DNA of 64,000 bases from Eretmocerus hayati (Eukaryota; Arthropoda; Insecta; Hymenoptera; Aphelinidae), in contig CM056744.1 of NCBI GenBank assembly GCA_029851415.1, positions 100,411,338 through 100,475,337 of the forward strand, read 5' to 3'. The stretch's first letter is position 1. Each line of letters starts with the position of its first letter. The notes below the pieces were generated by a model. It was not told the origin of the DNA. It saw only the letters and a list, made by a program, of their open reading frames with translations, and ran no database searches. The position numbers were made by a program, and so were the translations under genes. This document shows, piece by piece, positions 11,301 through 23,311 of the stretch.

Positions 11301-12779
11301 AAATTGAAACATATAGTTGTGAATTCAAAGCGAGTCTGTCAAACATTTATCGAACTCTTCAATTTCTCTCAATGCAGTTGTGATCACGAGTATTGCCATT
11401 GAAAGCGGTACTCTTTAATGTTATCTTTGCATTCAAGAAAAAATCATAGCCATTTTTCATGTTCAAATTCAATGAACGTTATCAAGCAAAATCAATTGGT
11501 TCAATCATCCTATTAGAATTTTAACCTGCACAGTCGTGCCCACACATCACTTTCGTCGGGGGCCAAAGAACCTCGAAATCGAGAATCGAGGAATACCGAA
11601 CAATCGGTAGGGTGGCAACTCCGACGTCGGTAATGACCTAACCCCGATAGATTTTCAGTGTATCTATATATTTGAAACAGACGATCAAGATCATGCATAG
11701 ACTTGACACCGTTTTTTTTGAGGTTGATCGATTTGCCAACTTAGTTTTGGATGTTGTTTCCTCAGATTTTAGAAAGAAAGTACTAAGCCTATTCAGTTTT
11801 GCAAATCGGAGCCCTAGAGGAATTAGGACCACTCGAATTCGCCCGTCACCGAACAAGCGTACGGTAGCAGTACGCTCCAAGCGTTCCTGCTCTGTGCCAG
11901 CTCAGTTTTTAAGGGGATGGACGTCCGGATATCACAAATTGTCAAACAAGAAAAGTCAGTGAGATACGATGTTTTACACATCACTGCATACAAGTTACAT
12001 CACAAAGTTACCAAAGATCTCTTTAACTTTCGTCTTGAGCGTGCAATGGGTTTTCAGATTCTGGGATTGAAGGAACGAGACAGAGATGGATGAGTTTGAA
12101 GCGATCCGAACACTCTGTGTGCTCCGAGCTGCATGTTTATTGGATAAATCTGTTGTTTCACTGGTCGATCTGACCATGGTATTGTTATATCATATGCATG
12201 CGTCATATGCTCTGCGTCATATGCATGGCGATTTCTCATAGTACTCGCATAATGTTGTACAGAATAATTTCATTACAAAGAATTCATTCTTCTGAGCAAG
12301 AGACGAACAATTTCTGTTTTGTTTCCCATCGTGTGAATGATTTCTAGCGCTAGTCTCACATGTTTGGAGAACCCTAGTAGAAATGTGAGCATTTTTTGGC
12401 CATCCTTGCAATCTATAGCTTTAGTAGCAATGCGTATCAATGCGATTTGGCCAGTTCTTGGCCAAAAAATGCTTACCCTTTCTACCAGGGGGTTGAGGGA
12501 GTATTTTCTTTTTGCGTCATATTCTTTTACACTGCAATTTATGCTCAACAGTGTGATAATGAAATTATTAATCACTAGAATATTACTACTAAATACTGTA
12601 TTTGATGACTGCAGAAGAATTCTGAAGAATAGTTTAATGTGTTATGGTTTGAATTCAATTACCTCACCACGACCAAAAGACTCATTTGATTGAATGTAAG
12701 TAGTATGTATCTTACCTCCATCTGACCATATGGAAACCACTGAACTCAGTATCAAACAAAGGATGAACAAGAACTTCAT
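8319..12779 (-). CDS. Gene A: small secreted protein, four phase-1 exons, 231 aa, family unknown
   Basis: Rebuilt from splice sites; no single ORF shows it. Exons on the minus strand: 12779-12716, 10302-10225, 10072-9908, 8707-8319. The joined length is 696 nt, an exact multiple of three with one final stop. Every intron is phase 1 and has GT-AG ends (donors gtaagata, gtaaacaa, gtaatgaa). Exon 1 encodes only a signal peptide (MKFLFILCLILSSVVS). Exon 3 carries RGLKIVWRNNCPAVEP, and exon 4 has a second module, GFMIVPVNSC, then a long Pro/Gln/Asn-rich tail. A TATA box lies 80 bases upstream and AATAAA downstream. Exons 2, 3 and 4 each align with those of gene B (exon 3 about 30% identical by eye), which supports the model. 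Intron 1 holds a 1.03-kb fold-back element. Function unknown; a secreted effector, venom or saliva role is inference. Confidence 0.75.
9207..9800. mobile_element. Diverged inverted-repeat element in gene A intron 3
   Basis: The stretch around 9207-9295 is an imperfect inverted copy of 9735-9795 (tgaccacagytcagyyg in both, then a shared region containing atgttcayat...atcat). The matching short ORFs at both ends (MTTVQLGTCS and MTTAQPRTCS) come from these repeats and are not genes. Confidence 0.45.
10633..11664. mobile_element. Fold-back MITE, 1.03 kb, in gene A intron 1
   Basis: Inverted arms run from about 10633 to 11010 and about 11315 to 11664, starting gatacactgaaaatc and ending gattttcagtgtatc. 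The arms are long (about 350-380 bp) and imperfect. No transposase ORF is inside. The short ORFs on either strand are shadows of the arms. Confidence 0.75.
12377..12485. mobile_element. Small inverted-repeat element
   Basis: gtagaaatgtgagcattttt at the left pairs with an inverted copy ending at 12485 (ggccaaaaaatgcttaccct), 109 bp in all. It fits a minimal MITE within gene A intron 1. Confidence 0.5.
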
Positions 12780-12858
12780 TGTGAAACTTGATCCAGAAAA
12801 CAAAACTCTAGAAACAAGTCAGAACTGCATTCCTGGCGGTGATTCAAGACTTGATAGG

Positions 12859-12866
12859 TTTTATAG
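12859..12866 (-). promoter_or_regulatory. TATA box of gene A
   Basis: CTATAAAA on the minus strand about 80 bases before the gene A start codon. A start site about 30 bases downstream would leave a 5' leader near 50 bases. Confidence 0.55.
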
Positions 12867-13539
12867 GTAAACCGATGATTTTGATCGAATTCATGATTAT
12901 CACTCAATATTCATCCAGATTTTTTCAAGTGGAATCGATGTCAAGATTTATGAACAACTTCATATCATTTCCAAAATAATTAATTTCATGAAATCGTTGA
13001 GACCCATCAAAATTTCAAGCCAACAAACATCACACCACATCTGTGGAACTATTCAAGCAAGGATAATTTTCAAAAATAATCAATAATCAAAGCTGGTGGA
13101 ATATTTTGATTGAACGAACAGTATTATTCTTCTATACTTGAGATAAGATTAGTTATTTTATGGCCCATTTTTCAGACTATAACCTTAAAATTTGAGCTAG
13201 GCAATGCTAGGATGAAAGATTATGTCGTTCAAATTTAGTAAATTTGTCACAAGAACAAATATCAAACTAGAAAATTGCCTACTCGGGAGGAGTTTCACTA
13301 TCACATTCTTATGGTATTTCCTGGATCAGAAATTTAACTATGTGGGAATGACATCAATTCTTAGAACGTCAGACATTAATATGAAAACATGTTCAATCAT
13401 GGAACCATATCTATCCTTGCTCAAAAATTCCGTTCGTTTATGAGGAAGCATTTTGGCCAAAGCCGTGGCTATGGGGAGTGGGGGGAGGTCCTAGCCTACA
13501 TCAACACCCTCAAGACTAAGTAATGTGAACGTGTTGCAG
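12867..13539. other. Non-coding stretch upstream of gene A
   Basis: Short ORFs only, none with recognisable content. G+C content rises from about 13470 on, approaching the RTE element. Confidence 0.4.
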
Positions 13540-15390
13540 ACACGCATGTTGTTCATATATCTGTGGCGTTTCCAGACCCGCCGGGTTTCTCGGGAGAACT
13601 CCAGGGGTCTTTCGGGTCCATTGAGGCCCATTGCCGCGGTAACCCGCCTCTCTGTCCACAGATCCATACCACCGGTTTCTCTCAGTTCAGGAGCTCGATC
13701 TGTGGGGAAAGTCAGTGGTTAGATTTGTGGACAGCGTGGCGGGACGTTTCTAGGTGTAGTTTGTGCCCATTGGAACATTAGTTTCTATGAGATTCGTTCA
13801 CCACACGTATGCTCATAACTAAGTCCGGGCGGTGGTGGGGTTGGGGGGTAGGAGTTCGAGGTCCCTGACTTCATCACAACAGTCACGCCAGATAGCCCGG
13901 TCCTGAGCTTTTTCTTTCCACACCATGGGGTCTCTTTCTGTTTCTTTTATGTTATGATGGATATTATCCTCCCATCTAACTCTTGGTCTCGCTCGCTTTC
14001 GTCGTGTTATTGGTGTTTAGTCTAAAATTTTGCGAGCTGTTCTTTCCTCCCCCATTCTCGCGACATGTCCCGCCCATTGTACTTGACTCTTTTTCATCAC
14101 CCTGACAATGTCAGGGTCGCGATAGAGTTCTCTCAATTCCTGGTTGTACCTGGGCCTCCAGATTCCCGATTTTTCGTCTATTTTCCTACCAAAAATATTC
14201 CTGAGGACTTTATTCTCAAATGTTCTGAATTTTGCTTTGTCTCGTATAGTCATGGACGAGGTTGCGCCATCCATAGAGAACGACCGGTTGTATCATGGTT
14301 TTGTATATTCTTAGTTTGGTGTCGCGTAAGAGGTCCTTGTCTCTGAGTAATTTTTGTAGTGACCTGAAGCATTTGAGGCCTGCGCTTATTCGAATGTTGA
14401 GTTCGGTTCGTATGTTGTTGTCGTGAGTGATTGTGGATCCAAGGTATTTGAAGTTTGATACTGATTCGAAAGAGAGATTTCCTACGCGAACGGGTTCTGT
14501 GTCTTTGTCAGTTTTGTTCCTATCTACTTCCATGTGTTGGGTTTTCGCTTCGTTAAGTTCGAGTCCCACCTTTGCCGCGCATTTGATGAGAATTTCTGCG
14601 TTTTTCACCACGTCCTCTTTAGTGTCGCCCACCAGATCTAAGTCGTCCGCGTAACCTAGCAACTTGATGATTTCATTGGCTTGGATTCGAAGTCCATGGT
14701 TGCTGCGGGCAAGACGTCTCACTACGTATTCTAGCACAAATTTGAAAAGCGGTGGGGATATTGCATCACCCTGTTTGAGCCCACTAACTATTCTGAAGGG
14801 ATTCGATAGTTTCCCGCCAATTCTTACTTGACCCGTGATGCCATCTAATGTCATTGCGATTATTCTTACTAGCGTATCTGGTATCCCTAATAGACGCAAG
14901 ACTGGGAGCATTTTGGATCTTATGATCGAGTCGTACGCTTTTTTAAAGTCGACAAAGAGGTGATATACCGGTTCTCCCCATTCCCATTTCTTTTCGCCGA
15001 TTTGACGGAGTGTGAATATTTGATCTGTTGTTGATCGGTTTTGCCGAAATCCACACTCGTAGTCACCAATTATTTCCTTTGTGAATGGCATTAGTTTGTC
15101 GATGATGATGTTGGATAGGATTTCGTAGCACACGGCTGGCAGAGATAGGCCTCTGTGATTGTTGCATACTGTTTCGTCGCCTTTTTTGAGGATCGGAATG
15201 ATGATGGAGTTATTCCAGTCATTTGACATTTTTTCTTGCGTCCAAATGAGTGTAATGAGTTCGTGAATCTTTTTCGTTAAATCAATTCCTCCATGCTTGA
15301 AGAGCTCTGGAGGTAGGCCATCTTCTCCTGGGGCTGTGTTGTTCTTTAGTTTGAGAATGGCTTCGGATACTTCAGAAAATGATGAGCAGA
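13540..15390 (-). mobile_element. 5'-truncated RTE-like LINE
   Basis: The minus strand carries the reverse transcriptase and C-terminal part of an RTE-clade LINE, followed to the left by a G+C-rich 3' region. The endonuclease half is missing, as in ordinary 5' truncation. The 5' end is at about 15390. The 3' end is placed near 13540 only from composition, and no target duplication could be fixed. Confidence 0.75.
14017..15385 (-). pseudogene. RTE-clade reverse transcriptase, truncated and frameshifted
   Basis: Reading minus, the frame opens with LKLKNNTAPGEDGLPPELF, an RT entry motif, and continues through FVDFKKAYDSI, SGLKQGDAISPPLF and the catalytic YADDLDLVGD. It then reaches VVLYGWR, where a frameshift near 14260 moves it to the frame reading KFRTFENKVLRNIFGRKID and GHVARMGEERTARKIL, the usual RTE C-terminus. 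The protein would use an RNA template at a nicked target site. With no endonuclease and a broken frame, this copy cannot move by itself. Confidence 0.85.
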
Positions 15391-15397
15391 AACAGGC

Positions 15398-15726
15398 CTT
15401 AGGACGCGAAGAAAATGTTCGGGACCACTTGTCTCACAATAAACACAACATTTGACATCGAATATTAAATTTTCAAGAAATGGAAACATATGGCTTTTTG
15501 AGAAATTAATATTTTTGTATCCGTTATCATCTTGCCCATTGAAGACACTCATGACCTCAAAATCGAATTCCACAAGAACAACTTCGATAGTTTCTTCATA
15601 GACCTTTTGAATGCCGTAAACCAAATTCTGTTGATGAAAAAAGAAATTCATATAAAAACGACTATTTGTATCAATATGGATCGGCAGATAATCGTCAAAG
15701 ATGACTGGGCCCACCGCCCAAAGGAG
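15398..15726 (-). CDS. Unassigned ORF next to the RTE 5' end
   Basis: About 108 open codons on the minus strand, preceded by an acceptor-like sequence (cacatcattcag). The product (…VIFDDYLPIHIDTNSRFYM…) contains a C-C-x2-C cluster near its end. The RTE sequence begins right after it, so the retrotransposon may have landed in this exon. I recognise no family, and it could be chance. Confidence 0.25.
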
Positions 15727-16406
15727 CTGAATGATGTGTCAAATTCCCAGAGAGATTCATACAGGCGTTGGCCAAATTTCGAGTGACATAGAACGTGAAA
15801 TAAAAAAATTTAATTTCAAAAAATGAAAATTTTTATCAAAATTCCGTATTAACCAATCTCTTTAGAACGATCAAGGAATACTTGAACAACAATGAGTGAC
15901 CGTTTATATTGAGAATCGGAGATGTTAGAACATTTGGACCAACAGGGTCTGAAAATGGTGTTGAAATTTAGGCAATCAGTTGAACGTGGGAGAGGGAGTA
16001 TTGAGAGTATAGAGCTGTCAAGAGATTGCGCTCATCGCTGATCAATTTAGAACAACTCCTCATATCCGTGATGTTAATCAATAAGAATATTTCCAAAGCT
16101 TTGGTGAGCCCAGACAAGCATCATCAAATATTCAAATTGTATGGTCAGACATGATGATAGTATGTTAATTTGATAATAGAATGATGAAACAAAAGCTCTT
16201 ATATGGGCATTATCGCGAAAACTTACACATTTTGGATCCAAAATCTCAGAAGTTAAAAATTATTGCCCCGCGTGTCTATACGAATTTTTTCCGTTCCTTT
16301 CCCCATACCGAGTGATAACATGTTACAAAACATATGCAGAATTTTTTTTTTAATGAGTTAGAACGTTATATGTGATTTTTACATGTATAAAACATATGGA
16401 AAATAG
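15727..16406. other. Non-coding stretch, nothing recognised
   Basis: A/T-rich, without ORFs or visible repeats. Confidence 0.45.
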
Positions 16407-17150
16407 TACACGGACCTGACATTTGCGGTTTTTGACGTTTCATTGTCCAGCGAGAAATCCTGACGCGATGTGACTATATGACCCTGAAATTCGTGTTTAG
16501 ATGGTTGATTCTTGAGTCGTAAGAACTTGCTCTGGAGCAGATAGTTTATTTCTCCGTCTTTTTCGTGCTATCGAGTATCTCATGGAATAGTTTTTGAGTA
16601 CATGGACCTGACATTTCACCCTTAAAATCGATCGCAAAAATCGAGGAGTTGCCATAGAAACTTCTCCACGTAGATTTTATCTGTCTCCATCATATTTCAG
16701 TGGAAAAAATTGCTGCCGCCCAGATCAATTGACTTTACGTAGGGTAACGTGGTATACATGGACCTGACATAAGTTAATTATATGTCCAATTTTCGGCTAC
16801 AAATGTACAAGCAGCGCTCAAAACTTTGAAAATGGACCTTTTCTCGTGCTGGGATTTAATTACTTGACGTGTTTTCCTGAAATTTTATCCGCGACAAAGT
16901 GACATAGAAAGAATTTAAGGTACGCTGTGAGCACATTAGGAAATTTCCTAATTTTTAGTGGAACCTATAACAAGATTGAGGCACATGGCTCGGGGACTAA
17001 ATTAAGCATTCTGGACCTGTGAAAAATAGTTAGTTCAATATTGTGTTTTGACAGGAAAATTTGGTGATAACCACTGCCTTGGGTATTTCGACGCTGGCGC
17101 TAAGAATACACGTGTAATTGCGAATATAACAGTACATGGACCTGAAATTT
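16407..17150. repeat. Interspersed phrase acatggacctgacat
   Basis: Near-identical phrases occur at about 16412, 16600, 16753 and 17132 (tacatggacctgacat, once with 'gaaat'), with a shorter relic at about 17010 (tctggacctgtg). Spacings are about 190, 150 and 380 bp. The sequence between copies is not visibly alike. It may be a decayed tandem repeat or a set of recurring short sites. Confidence 0.45.
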
Positions 17151-18140
17151 CGATCCTTGATATTTGAAAATAAAAGAGACATGTTGACGGATTGAGCTGA
17201 GACTTTAGTACCAATCGTATTTCAAAAGAATACGTGTAGGAAAATTTGAGTGGAGTGATGCGGAGTTTGCGCGTCGAAATGCAAGGCCATAACATGTCCC
17301 GGGTAAGGTTTCGCGATAATACCCCCGTATATTCGTTAATATAAGCAAAATTTGAATCGTTTTCCCAAGAAAGACAGCCTGGCTGAGAAATTACGAACTA
17401 TCATGAAGTCAGGGTTTTTCGTGCCTGGGAATGAAATCCTTAAGCTTTTGTATAAATTTCTCGTGAATACGTGTTGATGACATCTCATTCAGTTATACTC
17501 AGCCAGATGGAATGAGTAGCTATGAATATCCTACAAATGTATGTGAGATCTGCAATAACCTGTAATGCTCAATCACAAAAGAATAGTTGGTTTTGTAAGG
17601 AAACCACACCCAGAAAGATAATCTTCGTAATCATAATTCAGAGAGTTTCGATGCCCTGCTCTTTCCATCTTTTTGAACGTTTGAGATTGACGAATCTGTC
17701 AATAAAAAAGATCCATTTTGCCAGTTCCACCTTTACTCAGAATGAATGTTCGATTCGGGTGCCACGAATGATCACGTGCTACGCTTATAACATTTTTTGA
17801 AATTTGAATGAAGGCCACAACCTGTGCAAACGACGACAACTGTTTTGTCAATCGTTCCATTCAAATTGAGATTGTTCTTCCACTTGAGTATCCCACAGCT
17901 GGAGCGTAATTCATGTCTCGACCGTTCAACTATCATTCAATATTTTACCATGGCAATAGAACATTGAATAAGTCATATCGTTATTCAATTATTCAAGCTC
18001 CTTACACGATTCTCTTCAAATTCAAGCTGATATCAACATAATGATACACTGCCTCACAGAGACAATATAACGCTACTATTGACAAATTTTATCAGCGATC
18101 ACTTCCCATGGTTAGTTGTGACCATACGAATATTGTTCAG
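17151..18140. other. Non-coding stretch, nothing recognised
   Basis: A 92-codon plus ORF (17522-17800) has no recognisable domain. No repeats were noticed. Confidence 0.4.
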
Positions 18141-18260
18141 AAGTCCATATGCACGAACTAATCATGACTGCAATAGATTTTTTCAAAGCAATTGACGAGT
18201 CGCAAGTCTGCCACTTAGATTTTCGATGTAATTATTCAGTCATGTTCACAAATTGGAGAA
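18141..18260 (+). CDS. Candidate phase-1 exon, gene unknown
   Basis: An acceptor (attgttcag) and a weak donor (gtaaat) bound a 120-nt open stretch that is phase 1 at both ends, like the exons of genes A and B. It encodes HELIMTAIDFFKAIDE then two Cys and a Tyr. The frame stays open past the donor to 18373. No partner exon was found, so this is tentative. Confidence 0.25.
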
Positions 18261-18579
18261 GTAAATTACACAGGTCACGGAGGTTACAGATCATAAAATA
18301 TGTTGATACTAATTCGGAAATTTCGATGAAGCACATAATGTACTTCCTCTGTATGGAACTCAGAGCCGAATAAACCATCATGTGATTCGAGAATTTCCCT
18401 CCTGGGTCCCCTTCTCTAGCGATTGCTCGAAATTGTCAACTTTTGATTTCACGCGTTCCTTCCTTACATTTACCCGGACACCACCATTTCTACACTGTCA
18501 TGATCAAACTCAACATACTGTAGCGCATTCGACCTCGTCTCAAGACCTTAAAAGTCCGTTCTTGAATGTTGCATAAGCT

Positions 18580-19590
18580 TACTCTGGAGCAATTTCGAGA
18601 GAAATATGGAGATCGTTTGCAAAACATGAAGGCCAACATTGGTGTGTACTCAACATGCCCCAAAGTGGTTACCGTCAAATTGGGTAATTTTGGTACGATT
18701 TCGTTACTTTTCATTTTGTTTGGCTTGGCATTCCAACATACAGTGACAAAACCCACCTTAATTAATGGTCGATTGAAAGCTTACAGTCTCAGCTTTCGAT
18801 TGATGAGCTACAAAGCTCAATTTTATGTGTCTAAACTGGAGCTATTAGCAGTTTTGTAAGTGTCCCAAAGTTAGACCCCGATGGGGTAACTTTGGTTCAC
18901 TTACAAAAACTCTCAATTCTACTTACCACGACACGAGTGGATTAATTTCAGTCGTTTAGAAGTCTTGTTTCCAGCTGTTTGAAACCTTTCAAAACCTCGT
19001 AGACCATCACTTAACTCGAGATAAGATGAGCAAAAGCTCTCATACGAAGATGTTCCGAAGTACCCTATCCTCATGCTTCTTACCTAGAGAGGGGTAACTT
19101 TGGTATGAATTTTATGGGGTTTTCTCCTGTTTGCCATTCATTCAAATTTCAAATGCTGTAAATACTCTAATGTAACGATGGTTCCTTCAATAGGATGATA
19201 TATGTGATGGGAATGTAGCATTATACACCCGTAGTTCGTTGCGGAACACTTCTTGCCAGGTATACTAACTGGACCACTCGAGTATCGGTGCTAAATCTCT
19301 CTTTTTGGAAAAAGCTTTGATAAACGACTAAAATTATTCACACGGGATCTACGGTGGTTTAACACATTGTTCATGTATGTGCCAAGGAGGGAGGATACGT
19401 TTCAGAGCGATAGAATCATCCACCTTGCCGAATGCAGCTTTGGAAGTTATTTTTCAGAGGTGTACCGAACTTGCACCCACTGTACCAAAGTTACCCAATT
19501 TGACAGTTAGACTTTTTTCACCATCCAGAACGTGTTTATCACGTCAAAATAGTTTAGAAATAGTGTTTTGAACCAACGAAGAACAATGTG
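18580..19590. mobile_element. Degenerate member of the caagttgggtaca element family
   Basis: Several stretches match the elements at 40111 and 61583: gtgtactcaacatgcccc at about 18643, and aacgtgtttatcacgtcaaaa near 19530 followed by a gttttgaaccaac-like end. Copies of ggtaactttggt and its complement occur through the region. It is an old, rearranged copy. Confidence 0.4.
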
Positions 19591-20975
19591 ATTGCATGCA
19601 GATTACTATGATTTTATACACTCTAATATCGAATTACATTATTCTAAAGGATGGGGACTTGAATGACGGCATGTTGGGTACCCCCCTGCAAACTTGCAAG
19701 TTATCACTTTTCGGAAAAATTACGATAACTTTGCTTTGGTTGATCAGATTTCAATCAACGTTAGCTCATTTTGGAGGTCATAGAATGAGCTTCAAAATAA
19801 AACGAAACACGTTGAAAGATATTGAAGTAGGCCGTAACTATTGTCAAAATGGCTGGGGGGGCGGTTACATTGGCTACTATTACCTTTAAGAAAATATCGG
19901 CATTGGTAGGACTGCCATCGATCGAGAAATCCAACGACTTTGGACTTTTTCATCTCGTCGAGAAAAAATTCACTACCTTCTGAACTCCTTTCCCAGGACT
20001 CAGAAATATGTCTCGGCTTCCATCAAGACTTCTCGACAATATTTTGAACAAAGCTGTCACAATTATTCCCACGTATACCTATAATAGAAAGGTATGGCAC
20101 TTATTCCTGGAATTTTTAGTAACGGTAGTGACAACCCCTGGAACTGAGTTTAGTAAAATGGAAGCAACTCTTTTCAGATTTTTAAAGATGATTTTAATAG
20201 TAATCTATGATAGAATATGTTCTCAATGTAAAATTTGACACTGAACACGAGAATGAAAATCTGATGATCTTCGGAAATGCCTGAAATACCCTCTGGCCTC
20301 CACAAAATCCTTGAGACTCCTTGAATTCACTCTCCTCATCCTTGAGTTTCGAGTGGAATTTTATTGTTAGTCTAATCACGAATCCGAACGGTAATCTCGA
20401 AAAAAATGTTTTAATGAAGAAACGGAACTAGTACACAGATCGCGTTGGAACCAAAAAATCATGAGTCTATCAGGCCAAGCTGTCGAGAACGACGACCACA
20501 CGACGACACGCGACCTAGGCGTGGTTGGATCCGCTCGAGCGGCTATCAATCCGCATACGAATCGCAAAAACGTTGCTCGCTCTGGGTACTGATATGAATG
20601 GGAACTGAATCAGTGAGTCAGAAATTGAACCAACTGGTCGAAAATACAACCGCCCGGTCGAGACGTTGCTGAAAATTAAACCAACCTTTCACAGTGGGAA
20701 TAATTTCAAAGGAGCAAGATCCAGTGCGAAAACAAAGTCATCCCCGACGTTCGTGAACCCAATCAATGGACGAACGCATGAACCGATGATGAATTTTAAA
20801 GGCTCGATCGATTCGTCGAGATGAGCGTCTTCTTCTGAGTATGGGGTTTTATCGGCGCAGCAATAAAGGCAGATGTGGTGTATGTTTGATTCACTTCTGA
20901 AGAGAACTACCCCTATCACTCTCCTGATATATATTTTCATTACTGAGATTAGCACGATGGGATCGACATTTTTTA
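19591..20975. other. Non-coding stretch, nothing firm
   Basis: An acceptor-like ctcctttcccag at 19996 opens a frame to 20238 (MSRLPSRLLDNILNKA), but the downstream splice phase does not fit and no partner is visible. The rest shows nothing recognisable up to the duplication boundary. Confidence 0.35.
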
Positions 20976-21368
20976 AGTCTTTTTGTAGATATCATTCAAC
21001 CCCGGGATTATGATCAACTTGGAGTATGCTCTCGGAGTATGCACTACCAATATATGCACCTGGTATTACCGGACAACTAACATTCACACATTATCATACT
21101 CTACATCTCATAAATGTGTTAAAGTATCGATATTGATAACAATCAGCCTGACAGATCATTGTCGCCTGCACAGCGACCGAATTGAGGTTACGATTCGGTT
21201 GGCACTAGTGTACATTATGGCCGTGTCCGTGTGACGTTTGCATGCGCGCGCAGACTTTGACTGACTTTGAAGACTCTGCATCGTTTAGTCTAGTCGGCAT
21301 AACCCTGCCGTCGCAATCGCATCATGCAATCACGCAAAATCCCAAATGCTATAAAGAGGTTAAGTGGT

Positions 21369-22640
21369 CTGACTAAATCTGTCTGTTACTACTGGATGTC
21401 ATCTTACCCTTCTCTTGTCAGTTCTTCCTTCCGCGCTGAAGTCTCGACTGTCATACACGCTGCGCCTTATCGATCTACTTAATTTAACACCAAGAAACTT
21501 AAGATCCGATTGTGCATTCGCCGAGTACATGTGTTAAGAGTCGAAACATTGACGGGGCTGCTTTTGACACCATGGTATTCTTCGGGAATAATATCCACTG
21601 AAATACTCAGCGCTGATATTCTGCAAGATCGCGCATTCAACAACATTGCCGATCTGCAGGATGAGCTCCCCTGTCTGAATCGATTCATATAATCGCTTGA
21701 AATGCCGAATATTATCCGCAGTCTCATTTGTCTGACTCAATCTTTCTGTTACTACTAAACACACGATTTCGATCCCTTGCCGAGTCTATCACTCGCGCTG
21801 ATATCCTGATTGCCCCTTAAGCCGTGCATCATCGATTTACATTATTCGATACCAAGGAACTCGCGATCTGATCGTGCATCTCGATAGGGGTGATTTTTAC
21901 ACCGGTAGATTTTTCGGGGAGAATAATCCACTCGGGAACCTATCGTTGATGTGTTATGTAAGACCACATATCCACGATCGTTAGTGAGCTGCGGAATGAG
22001 CCCGAACCCGTCGCGAATGTATTATCGAAACACCCCAAGTCGCAAATACTATTACTAGATTTGTCTGTCTGACTAGATCTGTCTAGTACTACCGGATGTC
22101 ATTTTGCCTTTCTCTCATCGTGTCATGGTCTCGCGCTGAAATCCCGACTACCCGCACCACCCTGTCGATATACATAAATTGACATAAAAAAACGCGAGAT
22201 CCGAGATCCGACCGGGAATTTGCCGAGTGCAAGTGGAACAGTCAAAATATCAATGGGGATGATTACGACACCGAAGTATTCTTTGGGGTGAATTATTGGC
22301 TGGGATACCCAGATCTGATATTCGATATGATCGCGCATACAACACCGAGGGTAAGCTGTAGAATGGGCTCACTCTCATCGAAATCGCTTCGTGCAGACGC
22401 TTGGAATGCCGAATATTATCCCCAAGCTCATTTTCCTGACCCAATATGTCTGTTACTACTGATTGACGTAATCCTCTACCCTTGTCGAGTCTTCCACTGG
22501 CGCTGGTATCCCGATCGCCCGTTGTGCTGCACATCATCAATCTCCACAAATTGACAACAAAAAACTCGAGATCTGATCGTGTATCAACCGAGTGCAAATT
22601 AAAGAGAGACATTCAGCCGCTCGGCTATAGGCCTCCTGCT
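21369..22640. repeat. ~355-bp diverged tandem repeat, unit 1
   Basis: Four units are anchored by ctgactnnatctgtctgttactact-like sequence near 21369, 21728, 22070 and 22437. Each then reads through cgcgctgatatcc, a gatctgatcgtgcat-type phrase and a block ending gaatgccgaatattatcc. The units are clearly related but well diverged. The short ORFs here repeat from unit to unit and are not genes. Confidence 0.75.
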
Positions 22641-23059
22641 CTGCTTCGGTTCAGTCAGTCTTCTTGTGGATCGCGAACACGCCACACACTCTCCACCACC
22701 TCGAGCATGTACTCATTACGAGGCTCAATATATCGGTTTCGCTAAAAATTATTAATTCGCATTCCTCTCTTCATGAGTAACCTGGATCCCACAAAACAAC
22801 ACCGGTGAAAACAGATGGAATCTTTAACCAAGCATTTTCGTTATATCCGGCCCATCGCTCTGCATCTAAACGTTTCCAAAGCTGTATCTCAATCTATACA
22901 AAATGAAGCATGGAATCGAGAAGGAGAGCCATAGAATGTGGTGATTTGTTGGCTGTTTTGGCTTTTGTTGTGAAATCTACTACTTGGAGTTTACAACAAA
23001 AGTCCAAATTTTCTGAGATCTCATTGATATATCAATGTCAATCTTAGTCTAGCCTCAAT
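22641..23059. other. Non-coding stretch, partly duplicated nearby
   Basis: The part at about 22930-23055 resembles 23500-23640 (both read gtrgtgayttg ... acaaaagtccanattttc ... tcaatnt). This suggests an old local duplication downstream of an exon. Confidence 0.4.
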
Positions 23060-23311
23060 TTAAAAGTCCTCATATATTTTGCTCAACTTCTGAAAGCATG
23101 AACCAACTTCATCTGAGTTATAGCAGGTTGTTGAGATCTCAGCTTCAACTTGCAAGATAAAAATATTTGTCGTCAAATCCCATAATCTGTTTGGATCAGA
23201 GCAGTGTGTACTCCATAGGTAAACTGTGACTGCGCTTACCAATATCACGCATTCTTTTATCCCATCCATTAAGTGCAGGGTTGCATCTGATAATGAAAAA
23301 CCACTTCCAAT
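23060..23311 (-). CDS. Two candidate 3' exons of an unknown gene, unit 1
   Basis: On the minus strand, exon 23311-23240 (acceptor attaaag, donor gtaagcgc) and terminal exon 23148-23060 (acceptor tttatcttgcaag) join in phase 1. They give 52 codons containing RCNPALNGWDKRMRDIV and TTCYNSDEVGSCF, then a stop. The splice phases and Cys-rich content recall the gene A/B type, but sequence similarity to it is weak. Upstream exons were not found. Confidence 0.4.
   Translation of the reverse strand: MGSGFSLSDATLHLMDGIKECVILVSAVTVYLWSTHCSDPNRLWDLTTNIFILQVEAEISTTCYNSDEVGSCFQKLSKIYEDF

Noticed and set aside
14427..14654. 75-codon plus ORF
   Set aside because: Antisense shadow of the RTE reverse transcriptase.
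21479..22745. Many identical short ORFs in both units
   Set aside because: They come from the ~355-bp tandem repeat and recur in altered form from unit to unit.
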